DNA of 64,000 nucleotides from Priestia megaterium. GTDB lineage: Bacteria; Bacillota; Bacilli; Bacillales; Bacillaceae_H. Numbering within the stretch: the first letter of the stretch is position 1; every line of letters starts with the position of its first letter. Below the pieces are notes generated by a model. The model saw only the letters and a program-made list of their open reading frames with translations. It did not search any database and was not told the origin of the DNA. The stretch lies in NCBI GenBank assembly GCA_008180335.1, contig VTEF01000004.1:595061-659060 (forward strand). The letters are read 5' to 3'. The translations under genes were made by a program, and so were the position numbers. Positions 45,318-56,395 of this stretch are shown piece by piece.

Positions 45318-46418
45318 TTATACATTAAATCTGAAATGCATAACATCGCCATCTTTTACGATGTATTCTTTTCCTTCAAGACGTACTTTGCCCGCTTCAC
45401 GAGCTGCCCCCATTGTACCAGCTGCTAATAAGTCTTCATATGAAACTGTTTCAGCACGAATAAACCCACGTTCAAAATCTGTGTGAATGATACCTGCACA
45501 CTCTGGAGCCTTCATTCCGTTTTTAAACGTCCATGCACGGACTTCTTGTTCGCCAGCAGTGAAGTACGTAGCTAGTCCAAGTAAATCATATGCAGCACGG
45601 ATTAATTGATCTAATCCTGATTGTTCAATGCCTAGCTCTTCAAGAAACATTTCTCGTTCTTCCCCTTCAAGCTCAACAATCTCAGATTCAATTTTAGCAC
45701 AAATTACGATTACTTCTGCACCTTCATTAGCTGCATATTCACGCACTTTTGCTACATATTCATTTGATGAAGCATCTGCTACTTCTTCTTCTGACACATT
45801 TGCTACATATAAAATTGGTTTGATTGTTAACAAATGAAGTTGCTTGACCAATTTAAGCTGCTCTTCTGTAAATGAGACTGCACGAGCAGGTTGATCATTT
45901 TCAAAGGCTTCTTTTAATTTTAATAAAATCTCATGTTCGTACATAGCATCTTTGTCTTTTTGTTTTGCCATTTTTTCCACGCGCCCAATACGCTTATCCA
46001 CTGTCTCTAAATCAGCTAAAATCAACTCAAGGTTAATCGTTTCAATGTCTGAAATTGGATCTACTTTTCCAGATACATGTGTAATATTTTCATCCACAAA
46101 ACAGCGTACAACATGACAAATAGCATCTACTTCTCGAATGTGGGATAAAAATTTATTCCCTAATCCTTCACCTTTACTAGCACCCTTTACAATACCTGCA
46201 ATATCCGTAAATTCAAATGCAGTTGGCACCGTCTTTTTAGGTTTTACTAATTCTGTAAGCTTTTGCAAACGGTGATCTGGCACTTCAACAATTCCCACAT
46301 TAGGATCAATTGTACAGAACGGATAGTTAGCAGATTCAGCACCTGCTTGTGTAATTGCATTAAATAAAGTTGATTTTCCGACGTTTGGAAGACCAACAAT
46401 TCCTGCTGTTAAAGCCAT
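45318..46418 (-). CDS. ychF: Ribosome-associated GTPase/ATPase YchF (OLA1 family)
   Basis: 366 residues, starting MALTAGIVGLPNVGKST (ATG 46418, GGAG upstream; GTG at 46430 rejected as too close). G1 GLPNVGKST, G3 DIAGIVKGA, and a TGS-like C-terminal domain (FTAGEQEVRAWTF, GDVMHFRFNV) are present; the G4 motif is the altered NVSEE expected of this ATP-preferring family. Binds ribosomes and redox/stress factors. Called yyaF in B. subtilis. Confidence 0.95.
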   Translation of the reverse strand: MALTAGIVGLPNVGKSTLFNAITQAGAESANYPFCTIDPNVGIVEVPDHRLQKLTELVKPKKTVPTAFEFTDIAGIVKGASKGEGLGNKFLSHIREVDAICHVVRCFVDENITHVSGKVDPISDIETINLELILADLETVDKRIGRVEKMAKQKDKDAMYEHEILLKLKEAFENDQPARAVSFTEEQLKLVKQLHLLTIKPILYVANVSEEEVADASSNEYVAKVREYAANEGAEVIVICAKIESEIVELEGEEREMFLEELGIEQSGLDQLIRAAYDLLGLATYFTAGEQEVRAWTFKNGMKAPECAGIIHTDFERGFIRAETVSYEDLLAAGTMGAAREAGKVRLEGKEYIVKDGDVMHFRFNV

Positions 46419-46555
46419 ATAATTATTCACTCCTCTTTATATAACCGAAAACAAGTTAACCTTTCACAATTATAGTGAGTCAACTTTGAAAATACAAGTT
46501 TTATTCATAATCAATCGATTATGTACAATAATTTAATATTTAAAGGCTTATAAAT

Positions 46556-46753
46556 TTATTCCTCATGCTTAACTAGTACTTTTTTCATTTTACGCACAAA
46601 GTCACGCCTTGGAATTAATACACTATGACCGCATCCTTCACACTTGATACGAATATCCATCCCCATGCGAATAAGCTTCCATTGATTTGCACCACAAGGA
46701 TGCGCTTTTTTCATCTCAACAACGTCATATAAACCAAATTCTTTCTCAGCCAT
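46556..46753 (-). CDS. yyzM: DUF951 small zinc-finger-like protein (YyzM)
   Basis: 65 residues with a KKAHPCGANQWKL segment and IKCEGCGHSVLIPR, giving Cys ligands that could bind zinc. DUF951; function unknown. It overlaps the mscS stop and lies before ychF, the usual order in Bacillaceae. Confidence 0.85.
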   Translation of the reverse strand: MAEKEFGLYDVVEMKKAHPCGANQWKLIRMGMDIRIKCEGCGHSVLIPRRDFVRKMKKVLVKHEE

Positions 46754-47660
46754 TCCTTTTCTCCTCCTTATTTTCCTTCATCTGAGATGGATAATGCCCC
46801 TCTTCTGTCCGATTATACATAACCATCTTAGGGAATGGCACTTCAATGCCATGTTCATTTAAGCGCAGACGAACTTCTTTTCGAATCATACGCGAAATAT
46901 GAAAATGTCTCATTGGCTTTACTTCACTTGTAATACGCATGACAACTTCTGTTGCTTGCATATTTTGAACGCCTAATAATTCGGGTGTCTTTACCATGTC
47001 TTCATATCTCTGTGGCAACTCTTCTAATAACTCTAAAATAACAGCCTCAGCTTTGTGAATGTCTTCTTCGTATGAAATACTCACATCTACAAATGCCACA
47101 CTATTATGAAGTGAAAAGTTTGTTACCTCAATAATGCTGCCATTTGGTAAGATGTTAATTTCACCAGTCCAGCTTTTGATTTTAGTTGTTCGTAAACCAA
47201 TTTCTTCTACTGTTCCTTCAAATGTCCCAATCCGAACATAATCTCCTACTGAGAACTGATCTTCAAAAATAATAAAAAATCCTGTGATAACATCCTTCAC
47301 TAGATTTTGAGCTCCAAACCCAACAGCTAACCCAACAATTCCTGCTCCTGCCAACAGTCCTCTGACTTCAATCGTAAGTGTCTCAAGTATCATCACAAGC
47401 GCAACAAAATAAACGGTATACGTAAGCACATTTTGCAATAAACGAATTAATGTCGCTTCTCGACGTTCTGAAATCCGAAGCGGGCTTTTTATGCGTACTT
47501 CAACAACTTTATTAAGCATCGCTTTTCCAACACGAATTAGCAGCATAGCCATGAGTAAAATAAGTAAAATCTTTACAGCACCTTCTCCAATATTTGTCCA
47601 TGTTTCTTCATTAAACATTGGTTGGAAGATACGTTGCAAAACTTTTTGCACTGATTCCAT
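46746..47660 (-). CDS. Small-conductance mechanosensitive channel (MscS family)
   Basis: 304 residues from ATG 47660, 8 bp after GGAG; a longer frame to 47708 has no ribosome-binding site. Three membrane segments (about 22-125), the pore-lining GLLAGAGIVGLAVGFGAQNLV, and the MscS beta domain (FSVGDYVRIGTFEGTVEEIG) with a C-terminal alpha-beta part. Opens on membrane tension to release osmolytes. Lies upstream of yyzM and ychF. Confidence 0.92.
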   Translation of the reverse strand: MESVQKVLQRIFQPMFNEETWTNIGEGAVKILLILLMAMLLIRVGKAMLNKVVEVRIKSPLRISERREATLIRLLQNVLTYTVYFVALVMILETLTIEVRGLLAGAGIVGLAVGFGAQNLVKDVITGFFIIFEDQFSVGDYVRIGTFEGTVEEIGLRTTKIKSWTGEINILPNGSIIEVTNFSLHNSVAFVDVSISYEEDIHKAEAVILELLEELPQRYEDMVKTPELLGVQNMQATEVVMRITSEVKPMRHFHISRMIRKEVRLRLNEHGIEVPFPKMVMYNRTEEGHYPSQMKENKEEKRNG

Positions 47661-47765
47661 TGTTCTAACTCCAATCAATACGTAAGCTAACTTCTTTGTG
47701 CTATCCATTAGCTTTTAGTAATTCATTATTATCTTTTCTTTCAACTTCATTATTTTAGCAAGTTT

Positions 47766-48785
47766 TCAATAGTTTTTGTAGCTGTTTCGTAGTGGATACA
47801 TAAGAATAGCAGTTAGTAAAAATAAATTGAGTATACCGTACAGTGGATAAAGAATTGAAATGAGTGTAGAGAATCCAATATTTGCAAAAGGAATCATGAG
47901 TATAAGTAAATAAATAGCCATTTTCCAAAGTGGCATCTTTTTCTTTCCTTGAAATCGTGTTATTAACCCTAATATGCCGGATACAGCTGTTGTATAAATG
48001 GCAATGAGCAATAAAATACTCATCATAATTAACATTACATATGGAAAATGTTTTAAAATAGCGAACAAAGGTATCTCATATAGAGGAAGCAATTCTGACA
48101 CCTGCATAAGCGATTCATTATAAATGAATGATAATGCCCCCAATAATACCCCGCTTCCAATACTTGCAACATGAATTTCATGTCTGCTTTTTATCTCTCT
48201 TCCAATCGTAGCAAGGACCGCAACTAAAGGTAGAATATTTAATGCTGTAAATGTAAAAGCAGCTGACCAATTAGCCTGAGCTGTCCACTCCAACGCCCAT
48301 GAATTTCCATTATTGAACATGAACGTAAATAGCACACTGATTAAACCTATAATTAAAATTGGAATAATATACGTATTGATCGAGATCATTCCTTTAATTC
48401 CTTTTACAAAAACACCAACTATAAATACGCTAAAGCTAATGATTCCAATCCAATAAGGCACATGGAAAGTTTCAAGAGTTGCTCCTCCGCCTGCAATCAT
48501 AATAACTGTCGTTGTAAATAGATAAACAATAATTAAAATATCATATATAATTGTCCATTTTTTTCCAATTAATTCAATCAAGACAGGATAAAATTGTTCT
48601 GTTTTTAATCGATAACTAATGGACATAATCACATCACAGCAAACCGCAAAAATAACGGTGAATAATAGAATAGCTAGTCCGCTTTCTTCCCCAAAAAATT
48701 GCCATAATTCTCTGCCTGATGCATATCCCGCTCCAATCATGGTGCCCATAATTAAAAACATCCATTTGCATCCTGATTTCCACAT
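47766..48785 (-). CDS. YkvI-family multi-pass membrane protein (putative transporter)
   Basis: 339 residues from ATG 48785, after GGGGGG. About ten membrane segments; N-terminal GTMIGAGYASGRELWQFFG is the hallmark of the YkvI group, distantly related to amino-acid/cation symporters of the LeuT fold. Substrate unknown. It is divergent from yyaC. Confidence 0.82.
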   Translation of the reverse strand: MWKSGCKWMFLIMGTMIGAGYASGRELWQFFGEESGLAILLFTVIFAVCCDVIMSISYRLKTEQFYPVLIELIGKKWTIIYDILIIVYLFTTTVIMIAGGGATLETFHVPYWIGIISFSVFIVGVFVKGIKGMISINTYIIPILIIGLISVLFTFMFNNGNSWALEWTAQANWSAAFTFTALNILPLVAVLATIGREIKSRHEIHVASIGSGVLLGALSFIYNESLMQVSELLPLYEIPLFAILKHFPYVMLIMMSILLLIAIYTTAVSGILGLITRFQGKKKMPLWKMAIYLLILMIPFANIGFSTLISILYPLYGILNLFLLTAILMYPLRNSYKNY

Positions 48786-48871
48786 GAATTTTCCCCCCAA
48801 CTTTCAAATCTATGTATAGAATCTCTTAAATCTTCGTATACTGTTACTACTATGTATAAGGAGTGGAACCT

Positions 48872-49492
48872 ATGAATCTAAAATCCTCCTTCTTTGAGAA
48901 AACACCACGATCAATTCGCGTTTTTCATGACGAAGAATATGCTGTTAGACAATTGGGGCATCAGTTAGCAACTTTCCTCCCGACTGATTCTAAGAGACCC
49001 ATTGTTATTATTTGTATCGGAACGGATCGTTCAACAGGAGATTCATTAGGACCCTTAGTAGGTACAAAATTACATGAAAAAGGGATATCTTCATTCCATA
49101 TATATGGAACACTAGAAGAACCTATTCATGCTGTTAATTTAAAAGAAACATTAAAGCAAATACGAAATACATTTTCTAATCCGTTTATTATCGGAATTGA
49201 TGCTTGTTTAGGAAGAATGAAAAGTGTTGGGTCGGTTTCATTAGGGATTGGACCTGTTAAGCCAGGAGCAGGGGTTAATAAAGAATTACCTCCTGTAGGA
49301 GATATTCACATGACCGGTGTTGTCAATGTAAGTGGGTTTATGGAGTTTTTTGTGCTACAAAATACACGTTTACATTTAGTAATGAACATTGCTGAACTTA
49401 TTGCAGCTAGTATTCAATACACTCATCAATTGAGAGGCACACCTCAAGTATCTTTTTCTACAAGAAATCATATGCTAGAGTATGAAAAGTAA
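48872..49492 (+). CDS. yyaC: Spore protease-like protein YyaC
   Basis: 206 residues from ATG 48872, 8 bp after AAGGAG. Hydrogenase-maturation/GPR-like fold: ICIGTDRSTGDSLGPLVG and IGIDACLGRM carry the conserved acidic residues, and GPVKPGAGVNKELPPVGD is family-specific. Expressed in sporulating cells of B. subtilis; proteolytic role inferred. Only core gene between dnaA and cyd that is on the plus strand. Confidence 0.93.
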   Translation: MNLKSSFFEKTPRSIRVFHDEEYAVRQLGHQLATFLPTDSKRPIVIICIGTDRSTGDSLGPLVGTKLHEKGISSFHIYGTLEEPIHAVNLKETLKQIRNTFSNPFIIGIDACLGRMKSVGSVSLGIGPVKPGAGVNKELPPVGDIHMTGVVNVSGFMEFFVLQNTRLHLVMNIAELIAASIQYTHQLRGTPQVSFSTRNHMLEYEK

Positions 49493-49526
49493 AAAAGGTT
49501 GTCCTAATTCTTTGGACAACCTTTTT
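49492..49526. terminator. Bidirectional terminator between yyaC and spo0J
   Basis: 12-bp stem AAAAGGTTGTCC/GGACAACCTTTT with a 9-base loop and T runs on both strands, placed between convergent genes. Confidence 0.93.
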
Positions 49527-49540
49527 AAACCGATTCTATC

Positions 49541-50398
49541 TTATTTACCTTGTGGTAAATCTTGTAATAAATCTAATAAGCGGTTTAAATCATCTTTAGA
49601 AAAAAACTCGATTTCAATTTTACCTTTTTTCTTATTCTGTATAATACTGACAGACGTACCGAAACGTTCTCTTAATTTCGTTTCATTCTCTTTAATAAAA
49701 ATATCTTTTGCTTTTTTTACTTTTGACGTTTCACGTGGAACAGATTGATTTAAGTGGGAAATATAAGCTTCCGACTGCCGAACATTTAACTGTTCTTTTT
49801 GGATTTTTTCGACCACTCTTGGCAACAATTTTTTATTTTTTAGTCCTACTAATGTACGTCCATGTCCCATTGATAACTCATTATTTGAAATCAATTCTTG
49901 TATCTCTTGAGGTAATTGAAGCAAACGCAAATAATTAGCAATATGAGGGCGGCTCTTTCCGAGTCTAGACGCTAATTGTTCTTGTGTCATTTCTAGCTTT
50001 TCCATTAAAAGATGATATGCCATCGCTTCTTCAATCGGTGTTAAATCTTCACGTTGTAAATTTTCTAACAAAGCTAATTCCATCATTTGTTTTTCTGAAA
50101 AATTTTTTACAATAACAGGAACCGTTTTGAGATTTGCTGCTTTAGCAGCACGATATCTTCTTTCACCAGCTAAAATTTCATATCCCTTAATACTTTTTCT
50201 TGCAACAATGGGCTGTAAAATTCCATGCTGTAAAATTGATTGCTTTAGCTCATCAATTGCATCTGCGTGGAATGTTTTACGAGGTTGATATGGATTAGGC
50301 CTTAATTCACGAATATCAATCTCTTGAATTGAATCATCTGCTTGTCCATCTAATCCTGAAAATAGGGCATTAATTCCTTTCCCTAATCCTTTCGCCAT
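49541..50398 (-). CDS. spo0J: Chromosome-partitioning protein ParB (Spo0J)
   Basis: 285 residues. Start MAKGLGKGINALF; N-terminal CTPase domain with ELRPNPYQPRK and the LAGERRYRAAK motif (GERR box), HTH (EEAMAYHLLMEKLEMTQEQLASRLGKSR), and C-terminal dimer domain. Binds parS, slides as a CTP clamp, loads SMC, and antagonises Soj. It overlaps soj by 29 bp. A parS-like site lies inside its own gene (49727-49742). Confidence 0.97.
   Translation of the reverse strand: MAKGLGKGINALFSGLDGQADDSIQEIDIRELRPNPYQPRKTFHADAIDELKQSILQHGILQPIVARKSIKGYEILAGERRYRAAKAANLKTVPVIVKNFSEKQMMELALLENLQREDLTPIEEAMAYHLLMEKLEMTQEQLASRLGKSRPHIANYLRLLQLPQEIQELISNNELSMGHGRTLVGLKNKKLLPRVVEKIQKEQLNVRQSEAYISHLNQSVPRETSKVKKAKDIFIKENETKLRERFGTSVSIIQNKKKGKIEIEFFSKDDLNRLLDLLQDLPQGK
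49727..49742. promoter_or_regulatory. parS-like site inside spo0J
   Basis: On the minus strand TGTTCCACGTGAAACG, one base from the parS variant TGTTCCACGTGAAACA that lies in B. subtilis spo0J. It encodes VPRETS. Conserved location strengthens the call. Confidence 0.85.
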
Positions 50399-51152
50399 TA
50401 TAAATCACTTCCTTTGCAAGTTCCATATATACTGCTGCTCCTCTAGATCTTGCATCATATAAAATAATTGGTTCACCATGACTTGGTGCTTCACTAAGAC
50501 GAACATTCCGCGGAATAATTGTTTGGTATACACGATCTTGGAAATATTTTTTTACTTCTTCGGTGACTTGTAAGCCTAAATTTGTTCGTGCATCTAACAT
50601 AGTTAACAATACACCTTCAATACGCAACTGATTGTTCAAATGTTTTTGGACAAGACGTACTGTATTCAATAGCTGACTTAATCCTTCCAATGCGTAATAT
50701 TCACACTGAACTGGAATTAAAACTGAATCTGCCGCAGTTAACGCATTTAATGTTAGTAAACCTAAAGATGGCGGACAATCAATAATAACATAATCAAATT
50801 GATCTTTCACTGTTTCTAAAGCTCGTTTTAAACGAACTTCTCTTGAAATAGTTGACACAAGTTCAATCTCTGCTCCTGCCAATTGAATAGTAGCAGGAAT
50901 AATAAATAGATTGCCGACAGATGTAGGACAAATAACCTTTTTCGCTTCCATGTCTTCAACAATAACGTTATAAACACAATCATCGACATCTGCTTTTTCA
51001 ATCCCCACACCGCTTGTAGCATTTCCTTGCGGATCACTATCAACAAGTAATACCTTTTTTCCATGCTCAGCTAGACAAGCTCCTAAATTTACAGCAGTTG
51101 TTGTTTTACCAACTCCGCCTTTTTGATTAGCAACTGCTACGATTTTCCCCAA
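50370..51152 (-). CDS. soj: Chromosome-partitioning ATPase ParA (Soj)
   Basis: 260 residues from TTG 51152 (LGKIVAVANQKGGVGKTT), with AGGTGA upstream, as in relatives; an ATG at 51176 is possible but poorly placed. Deviant Walker A KGGVGKTT, Walker B IIDCPPSLGL. ATP-dependent DNA-binding dimer; with Spo0J it controls origin segregation and DnaA activity in B. subtilis. Overlaps spo0J. Confidence 0.96.
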   Translation of the reverse strand: MGKIVAVANQKGGVGKTTTAVNLGACLAEHGKKVLLVDSDPQGNATSGVGIEKADVDDCVYNVIVEDMEAKKVICPTSVGNLFIIPATIQLAGAEIELVSTISREVRLKRALETVKDQFDYVIIDCPPSLGLLTLNALTAADSVLIPVQCEYYALEGLSQLLNTVRLVQKHLNNQLRIEGVLLTMLDARTNLGLQVTEEVKKYFQDRVYQTIIPRNVRLSEAPSHGEPIILYDARSRGAAVYMELAKEVIYNGERIRERN

Positions 51153-51258
51153 GTTGTCACCTGCTTTCATTTCCATCCCATTCGCTTATCTTTTATACTT
51201 CTTATTTTACAATGCACCAATCATATTTAGAAATTTCTCATCTATTCATGTTTTGACA

Positions 51259-51292
51259 AAAAAACCTCATCATTAGATAGATGAGGACTATT
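51259..51292 (-). terminator. Terminator of noc
   Basis: Stem CCTCATC/GATGAGG with a loop of about 8 bases and, on the minus strand, TTTTTTTG. It begins just after the noc stop. Confidence 0.85.
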
Positions 51293-51298
51293 TTATCT

Positions 51299-52189
51299 CT
51301 ATTTTTTCGGAATTTTAATAGTAAATTGATAGTATTCCTCAAACTCTTCTTCTTCTGTGTTGAGAGAGATACCGCTATTACTTACCATCGTTAACGATTG
51401 ACGAATTGTATTCATCGCAATACGAGTGTCTTTACTAAACGCTTTTCGCTTTCCCTTAGGTCTTTTCACCTGTGTTTCTAGTAATTTAGCGACACGTTCT
51501 TCCGTTTGTTTTACATTTAATTGTTTCTCACTAATTTCAGCAAGTATTTGAAGTTGTTTTTCTGGATTTTTGAGAGGAATGAGCGCTCTTGCATGCCGCT
51601 CTGTAATTGTCTTTTGCTTAATTGCTTCTTGCACTTCAACAGGAAGCTTTAATAAGCGAAGTTTGTTGGCAATTGTAGACTGCCCTTTTCCTAAGCGCTG
51701 AGCTAATGCTTCTTGAGTAAGATTATGTAACTCGATTAACTTGGCATAGGCTAATGCTTCTTCAATAGCCGTTAGCTCTTCACGCTGTAAGTTTTCTATC
51801 AAAGCCACTGAGGCTGTCTCTGTATCATTAAAATGCTTTACAATTGCCGGTACAGTGTCCCAACCAAGTGTTTGGACTGCTCTCCAACGACGTTCACCTG
51901 CAATTAATTCATACGCTTCTCCTTCTGTAGGCCTTACCACAATCGGTTGAATAATACCATGTGTATGAATGGTTAACGCTAATTCTTCAATTTTTGATTG
52001 ATTAAACACCGTACGTGGTTGATAGCGATTTGGAATGATACTTGAAACCAATATTTGCTTTACTTCATCTTTCACAACTTTTTCAGCATTTTCAATTTCG
52101 ACACTTTCAATTTGGACATTCTCTACTTGTACCGGATTTGATGTATCTTTTTCCTTTAAATTAAAAAAACGTGAAAAAGCAGATTTCAT
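51299..52189 (-). CDS. noc: Nucleoid occlusion protein Noc
   Basis: 296 residues. Starts [12 protein letters not shown], the amphipathic membrane-binding helix of Noc, then a ParB-like domain ([21 protein letters not shown]), HTH ([26 protein letters not shown]), and a basic C-terminal domain. Paralogue of Spo0J that blocks Z-ring assembly over the nucleoid. Between rsmG and soj as in Bacillus. Confidence 0.95.
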   Translation of the reverse strand: MKSAFSRFFNLKEKDTSNPVQVENVQIESVEIENAEKVVKDEVKQILVSSIIPNRYQPRTVFNQSKIEELALTIHTHGIIQPIVVRPTEGEAYELIAGERRWRAVQTLGWDTVPAIVKHFNDTETASVALIENLQREELTAIEEALAYAKLIELHNLTQEALAQRLGKGQSTIANKLRLLKLPVEVQEAIKQKTITERHARALIPLKNPEKQLQILAEISEKQLNVKQTEERVAKLLETQVKRPKGKRKAFSKDTRIAMNTIRQSLTMVSNSGISLNTEEEEFEEYYQFTIKIPKK

Positions 52190-52278
52190 AGTCCTACACC
52201 ACCTTCAGGAAAATCCCGCCTAAAAAACTAATTCGATATCTTTCATTCATATCCTTCTTAACTTCATTAAAATCTAGA

Positions 52279-52310
52279 AAAGAAAATGTTTCATATGAAA
52301 CATTTTCTTT
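52279..52310. repeat. 32-bp perfect palindrome between rsmG and noc
   Basis: Fully self-complementary around CATATG. The central 16 bases, TGTTTCATATGAAACA, are parS except for the two middle bases. Together with flanking T-rich sequence it could also terminate rsmG transcription. Confidence 0.88.
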
Positions 52311-52345
52311 CCTTTTCTACCTTTGTACATCCTAAGACATGATCG

Positions 52346-53062
52346 CTATTCTAAAGGCGATTTTACTGGTGTACTAGGTTTTCTCGGATACTTTTTCGGC
52401 GTTTTATTTACTTTATCAATTAAAATAATGTAGCGTTCACTTTTTTCAAATGGCAATTGAAAATGCTCAATACGATTTACTTTGCCACCTAACAGTTGAA
52501 ATGATTTTTCACCATTTTTCAACTCCTCAGGAGCTGATGAACCTTTCATCGCAATAAAGCGTCCTTTTTCTTTCACAAGAGGTAAACAAAATTCATTTAA
52601 TATCGAAATCCGAGCAACAGCTCTTGCTGTTACTAAATCAAACGATTCACGTATTTGTTCTCTCTTTCCAAATGTTTCAGCACGATCATGATAAAGCGAT
52701 ACTTGTTCTAAACCTAATTCATCAACGAGATGTGACAAAAATGTAATGCGCTTTTGTAAAGAATCAACAATTGTCACATGAAGGTGAGGAAAACAAATTT
52801 TTAAAGGAATACTTGGAAAACCTGCTCCTGCTCCGACATCACAAACTGTATGAATGGAATTAAAATCTTGAAAAAAAGCAGCTGATATCGAGTCATAGAA
52901 ATGTTTTTCATATACTTCCCCATGATCTGTAATGGCCGTTAAATTCATTTTTTCATTCCACTCTACTAATAAACGATAGTATGTTTCAAATTGTTCTAGC
53001 TGTACAGAAGAAAGATGTATTCCTCTTTCTTCCAATAACTGTTGAAATTGTGAAATATTCAT
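52346..53062 (-). CDS. rsmG: 16S rRNA (guanine527-N7)-methyltransferase RsmG (GidB)
   Basis: 238 residues. SAM-binding Rossmann fold with [16 protein letters not shown] (motif I) and [11 protein letters not shown]. Methylates G527 of 16S rRNA; loss gives low-level streptomycin resistance in other bacteria. Follows mnmG by 30 bp. Confidence 0.96.
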   Translation of the reverse strand: MNISQFQQLLEERGIHLSSVQLEQFETYYRLLVEWNEKMNLTAITDHGEVYEKHFYDSISAAFFQDFNSIHTVCDVGAGAGFPSIPLKICFPHLHVTIVDSLQKRITFLSHLVDELGLEQVSLYHDRAETFGKREQIRESFDLVTARAVARISILNEFCLPLVKEKGRFIAMKGSSAPEELKNGEKSFQLLGGKVNRIEHFQLPFEKSERYIILIDKVNKTPKKYPRKPSTPVKSPLE

Positions 53063-53092
53063 TAAGTTACCCTTTCTTCAGTGGGATGTAAA

Positions 53093-54982
53093 TTAATCAT
53101 TAGATACTTTTGCAATTCTTCCTTGCTCAATATAAACAAGTAAAATCGATATATCAGCTGGATTTACACCTGAAATGCGCGAAGCTTGAGCAACAGTTAA
53201 TGGCCGAACCTGTTTTAACTTTTGACGGGCTTCAGTCGCTAATCCGTTAATTGCATCATAGTCGATATAATCTGGTATTTTTTTGTTCTCTAGTTTCTTC
53301 AACCGTTCTACTTGTTGCAATGATTTTTGAATGTAGCCTTCATATTTAATTTGAATTTCAACCTGTTCTGCAACTTCTGGATGAATAGGTGTGTCTGCTG
53401 GTGCTAGTTGTTGAATATGCGCATACGTCATTTCAGGACGACGCAGTAAATCTGCTGCACGAATTCCATCTTTTAACTCGCTTCCACCTACATTTTTAAT
53501 TAATTCTTGTACATTCGCATCTGGTTTGATAATGAACGATGATAAACGTTTCTTTTCTTGTTCAATTTCAACTCTCTTTTGTTCAAATGCAGCATAACGC
53601 TCATTACTAATGAGACCAATTTCATGGCCAATGTCTGTTAAACGTAAATCTGCATTATCATGACGTAATAACAAACGGTATTCAGCACGTGATGTCAATA
53701 AACGATAAGGTTCATTCGTACCTTTTGTTACTAAATCGTCAATTAATACACCTATATATGCATCTGATCGGCTTAAAATAAGCTCTTCTTGCCCCAATGC
53801 TCTTCTTCCTGCATTAATGCCGGCGATTAAACCTTGACCTGCTGCTTCTTCGTAGCCTGATGTACCATTAATCTGACCTGCTGTATATAAACTCTTAATC
53901 TTTTTCGTTTCAAGCGTTGGCCATAATTGAGTCGGTACAATAGCATCATACTCAATGGCATAACCAGCACGCATCATCTGTACATTTTCTAATCCTGGAA
54001 TAGTTGCCAGCATTTGGCGCTGTACATGTTCAGGTAAACTTGTAGAAAGCCCTTGTACGTATACTTCTTGTGTATTGCGCCCCTCAGGTTCTAAAAAGAT
54101 TTGATGGCGCGGCTTATCATTAAAACGAACAACCTTATCTTCAATAGAAGGGCAATAACGTGGACCTGTTCCTTTAATCATACCAGAATACATCGGTGAT
54201 AAATGCAAATTATCATCAATAATTTGATGTGTTTTTTCACTTGTATACGTTAACCAGCAAGGTAATTGATCCGTAATATATTTTGTCGTTTCATATGAAA
54301 ATGCACGTGGCGTTTCATCACCTGGTTGGATTTCTGTCTTACTATAGTCGATCGTTTGACTATTTACGCGCGGCGGTGTTCCTGTTTTAAAACGAACCAT
54401 TTCCAGCCCCAGCTTTTCTAAGTGCTCTGATAATTTAATCGCAGGTTGCTGATTATTAGGTCCACTAGAGTATTTCAATTGACCTAAGATAATTTCGCCT
54501 CGAAGAAATGTACCTGTGGTAATAACTACTGTTTTTGCTTTATACACCGCTCCAGTTTGTGTGACGACGCCTTTGCATACATCGTCTTCAACTACTAACT
54601 GGTCAACCATCCCTTGGACTAAAGTTAAATTCTTTTCGTTTTCAAGTGTTTTCTTCATTTCATGTTGATATGAAAATTTATCTGCCTGTGCTCGAAGCGC
54701 TCGTACTGCTGGTCCTTTTCCAGTATTTAACATTCTCATCTGGATATGAGTCTTATCAATATTTCGCCCCATTTCTCCACCGAGCGCATCAATTTCTCGA
54801 ACTACAATTCCTTTAGCAGGACCTCCTACTGATGGATTACATGGCATGAAAGCAACCATATCTAGGTTAATGGTTAGCGCTAATGTTTTAGCACCCATTC
54901 TCGCTGATGCTAACGCTGCTTCGCACCCTGCATGACCTGCTCCAATGACAATCACATCGTATTGTCCACCTTCATATTGCAT
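53093..54982 (-). CDS. mnmG: tRNA uridine-5-carboxymethylaminomethyl modification enzyme MnmG (GidA)
   Basis: 629 residues, full length. FAD-binding [10 protein letters not shown] at the start, [10 protein letters not shown], a Cys-containing TGTFLRG region and [20 protein letters not shown]. With MnmE modifies wobble U34 of certain tRNAs. 24 bp after mnmE. Confidence 0.97.
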   Translation of the reverse strand: MQYEGGQYDVIVIGAGHAGCEAALASARMGAKTLALTINLDMVAFMPCNPSVGGPAKGIVVREIDALGGEMGRNIDKTHIQMRMLNTGKGPAVRALRAQADKFSYQHEMKKTLENEKNLTLVQGMVDQLVVEDDVCKGVVTQTGAVYKAKTVVITTGTFLRGEIILGQLKYSSGPNNQQPAIKLSEHLEKLGLEMVRFKTGTPPRVNSQTIDYSKTEIQPGDETPRAFSYETTKYITDQLPCWLTYTSEKTHQIIDDNLHLSPMYSGMIKGTGPRYCPSIEDKVVRFNDKPRHQIFLEPEGRNTQEVYVQGLSTSLPEHVQRQMLATIPGLENVQMMRAGYAIEYDAIVPTQLWPTLETKKIKSLYTAGQINGTSGYEEAAGQGLIAGINAGRRALGQEELILSRSDAYIGVLIDDLVTKGTNEPYRLLTSRAEYRLLLRHDNADLRLTDIGHEIGLISNERYAAFEQKRVEIEQEKKRLSSFIIKPDANVQELIKNVGGSELKDGIRAADLLRRPEMTYAHIQQLAPADTPIHPEVAEQVEIQIKYEGYIQKSLQQVERLKKLENKKIPDYIDYDAINGLATEARQKLKQVRPLTVAQASRISGVNPADISILLVYIEQGRIAKVSND

Positions 54983-55006
54983 CGTATAAACCTCCTTATA
55001 GAATCA

Positions 55007-56395
55007 TTACTTTCCTAGACAAAATTGAGAAAATAACTGGTCAATTAAGCTTTCATGAACGGCATCTCCAATGATCTCGCCAAGTAACTCCCATGTTCTT
55101 GTTAAATCAATTTGAACAATGTCAATTGGTACGCCACTTTCGATACCCATTATCGCTTCATCAATCGTATTGCGAGCTTGTGTAAGCAATGCAATATGTC
55201 TTGTATTCGATATATATGTTAAATCTTGGGATTCAATTGTACCTTTAAAGAATAATGAAGAAATCGCCTCTTCTAATTGGTCAATCCCTTTTTCTTGTAC
55301 CAATGAAGTTGTAACTACAGGGTGATCTCCAGCTAATTCTTTTACTTCTATTAAATCCATTTTCTGTTCTAAATCAGTTTTATTTACAATTACAATGTAA
55401 TCCATTCCCTTAACTGCTTCAAATAAATTTCGGTCATCTTCTGTTAACTCTTCATGGAAGTTTAATACAAGTAAAATTAGATCTGCTTCTTTTAAGTATT
55501 GACGAGAACGTTCAACACCAATTTTCTCAACAATATCTTCTGTTTCTCGAATTCCTGCTGTATCTATCAAGCGCAGCGGTACTCCTCTTACATTCACGTA
55601 CTCTTCTATTACATCGCGAGTGGTACCAGGTATATCTGTTACAATTGCTTTTGTATCTTGTACTAGGCTGTTTAGCAATGACGATTTCCCTACATTAGGC
55701 CGTCCAATAATGACTGTTGCTAATCCTTCACGTAAAATCTTACCTTGCTGAGAAGTTTGAAGCAGTTTCTCAATTTCATTTCGAACATGAGTTGCTTTTT
55801 CAATTAACACTTTATGTGTCATTTCTTCCACATCATCATACTCTGGATAATCAATGTTTACTTCTACATGCGCCAGCGTTTCAAGAATTTCTTGACGCAA
55901 ATGGCGAACTAACTTAGACAATCGCCCTTCCATTTGGCTAATTGCCATATTCATTGCTTTATCTGTTTTAGCACGAATTAAATCCATAACGGCTTCTGCC
56001 TGTGATAAGTCGACACGTCCATTTAAAAAAGCGCGCTTCGTAAACTCTCCTGGTTCAGCAAGACGTGCACCATTTGCTAACACGAGTTGCAATACTCGAT
56101 TAACAGAGACAATGCCACCGTGGCAATTAATCTCAATAATATCTTCTCTTGTAAATGTTTTTGGACCTCTCATAATTGAAAGCATGACTTCTTCAATAAC
56201 TTGATTGGTCTTTGGATCCACAATATGACCGTAGTGAATTGTGTGTGATTGTACATCTGCTAGACGTTTCCCAGCAACACTTTTAAAAATGCGATCTGCA
56301 ATCTCTACTGACTGATCTCCACTTAAACGGACAATCGCAATTGCTCCTTCTCCCATAGGAGTTGAAATCGCAGCAATTGTATCAAAATCTAACAT
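55007..56395 (-). CDS. mnmE: tRNA modification GTPase MnmE (TrmE)
   Basis: 462 residues. N-terminal tetrahydrofolate-binding domain ([16 protein letters not shown]), helical domain, G domain with [30 protein letters not shown] and NKTDL, and C-terminal FCLGK with the catalytic Cys. Partner of MnmG. First gene of the mnmE-mnmG-rsmG group, preceded by DnaA boxes. Confidence 0.97.
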   Translation of the reverse strand: MLDFDTIAAISTPMGEGAIAIVRLSGDQSVEIADRIFKSVAGKRLADVQSHTIHYGHIVDPKTNQVIEEVMLSIMRGPKTFTREDIIEINCHGGIVSVNRVLQLVLANGARLAEPGEFTKRAFLNGRVDLSQAEAVMDLIRAKTDKAMNMAISQMEGRLSKLVRHLRQEILETLAHVEVNIDYPEYDDVEEMTHKVLIEKATHVRNEIEKLLQTSQQGKILREGLATVIIGRPNVGKSSLLNSLVQDTKAIVTDIPGTTRDVIEEYVNVRGVPLRLIDTAGIRETEDIVEKIGVERSRQYLKEADLILLVLNFHEELTEDDRNLFEAVKGMDYIVIVNKTDLEQKMDLIEVKELAGDHPVVTTSLVQEKGIDQLEEAISSLFFKGTIESQDLTYISNTRHIALLTQARNTIDEAIMGIESGVPIDIVQIDLTRTWELLGEIIGDAVHESLIDQLFSQFCLGK

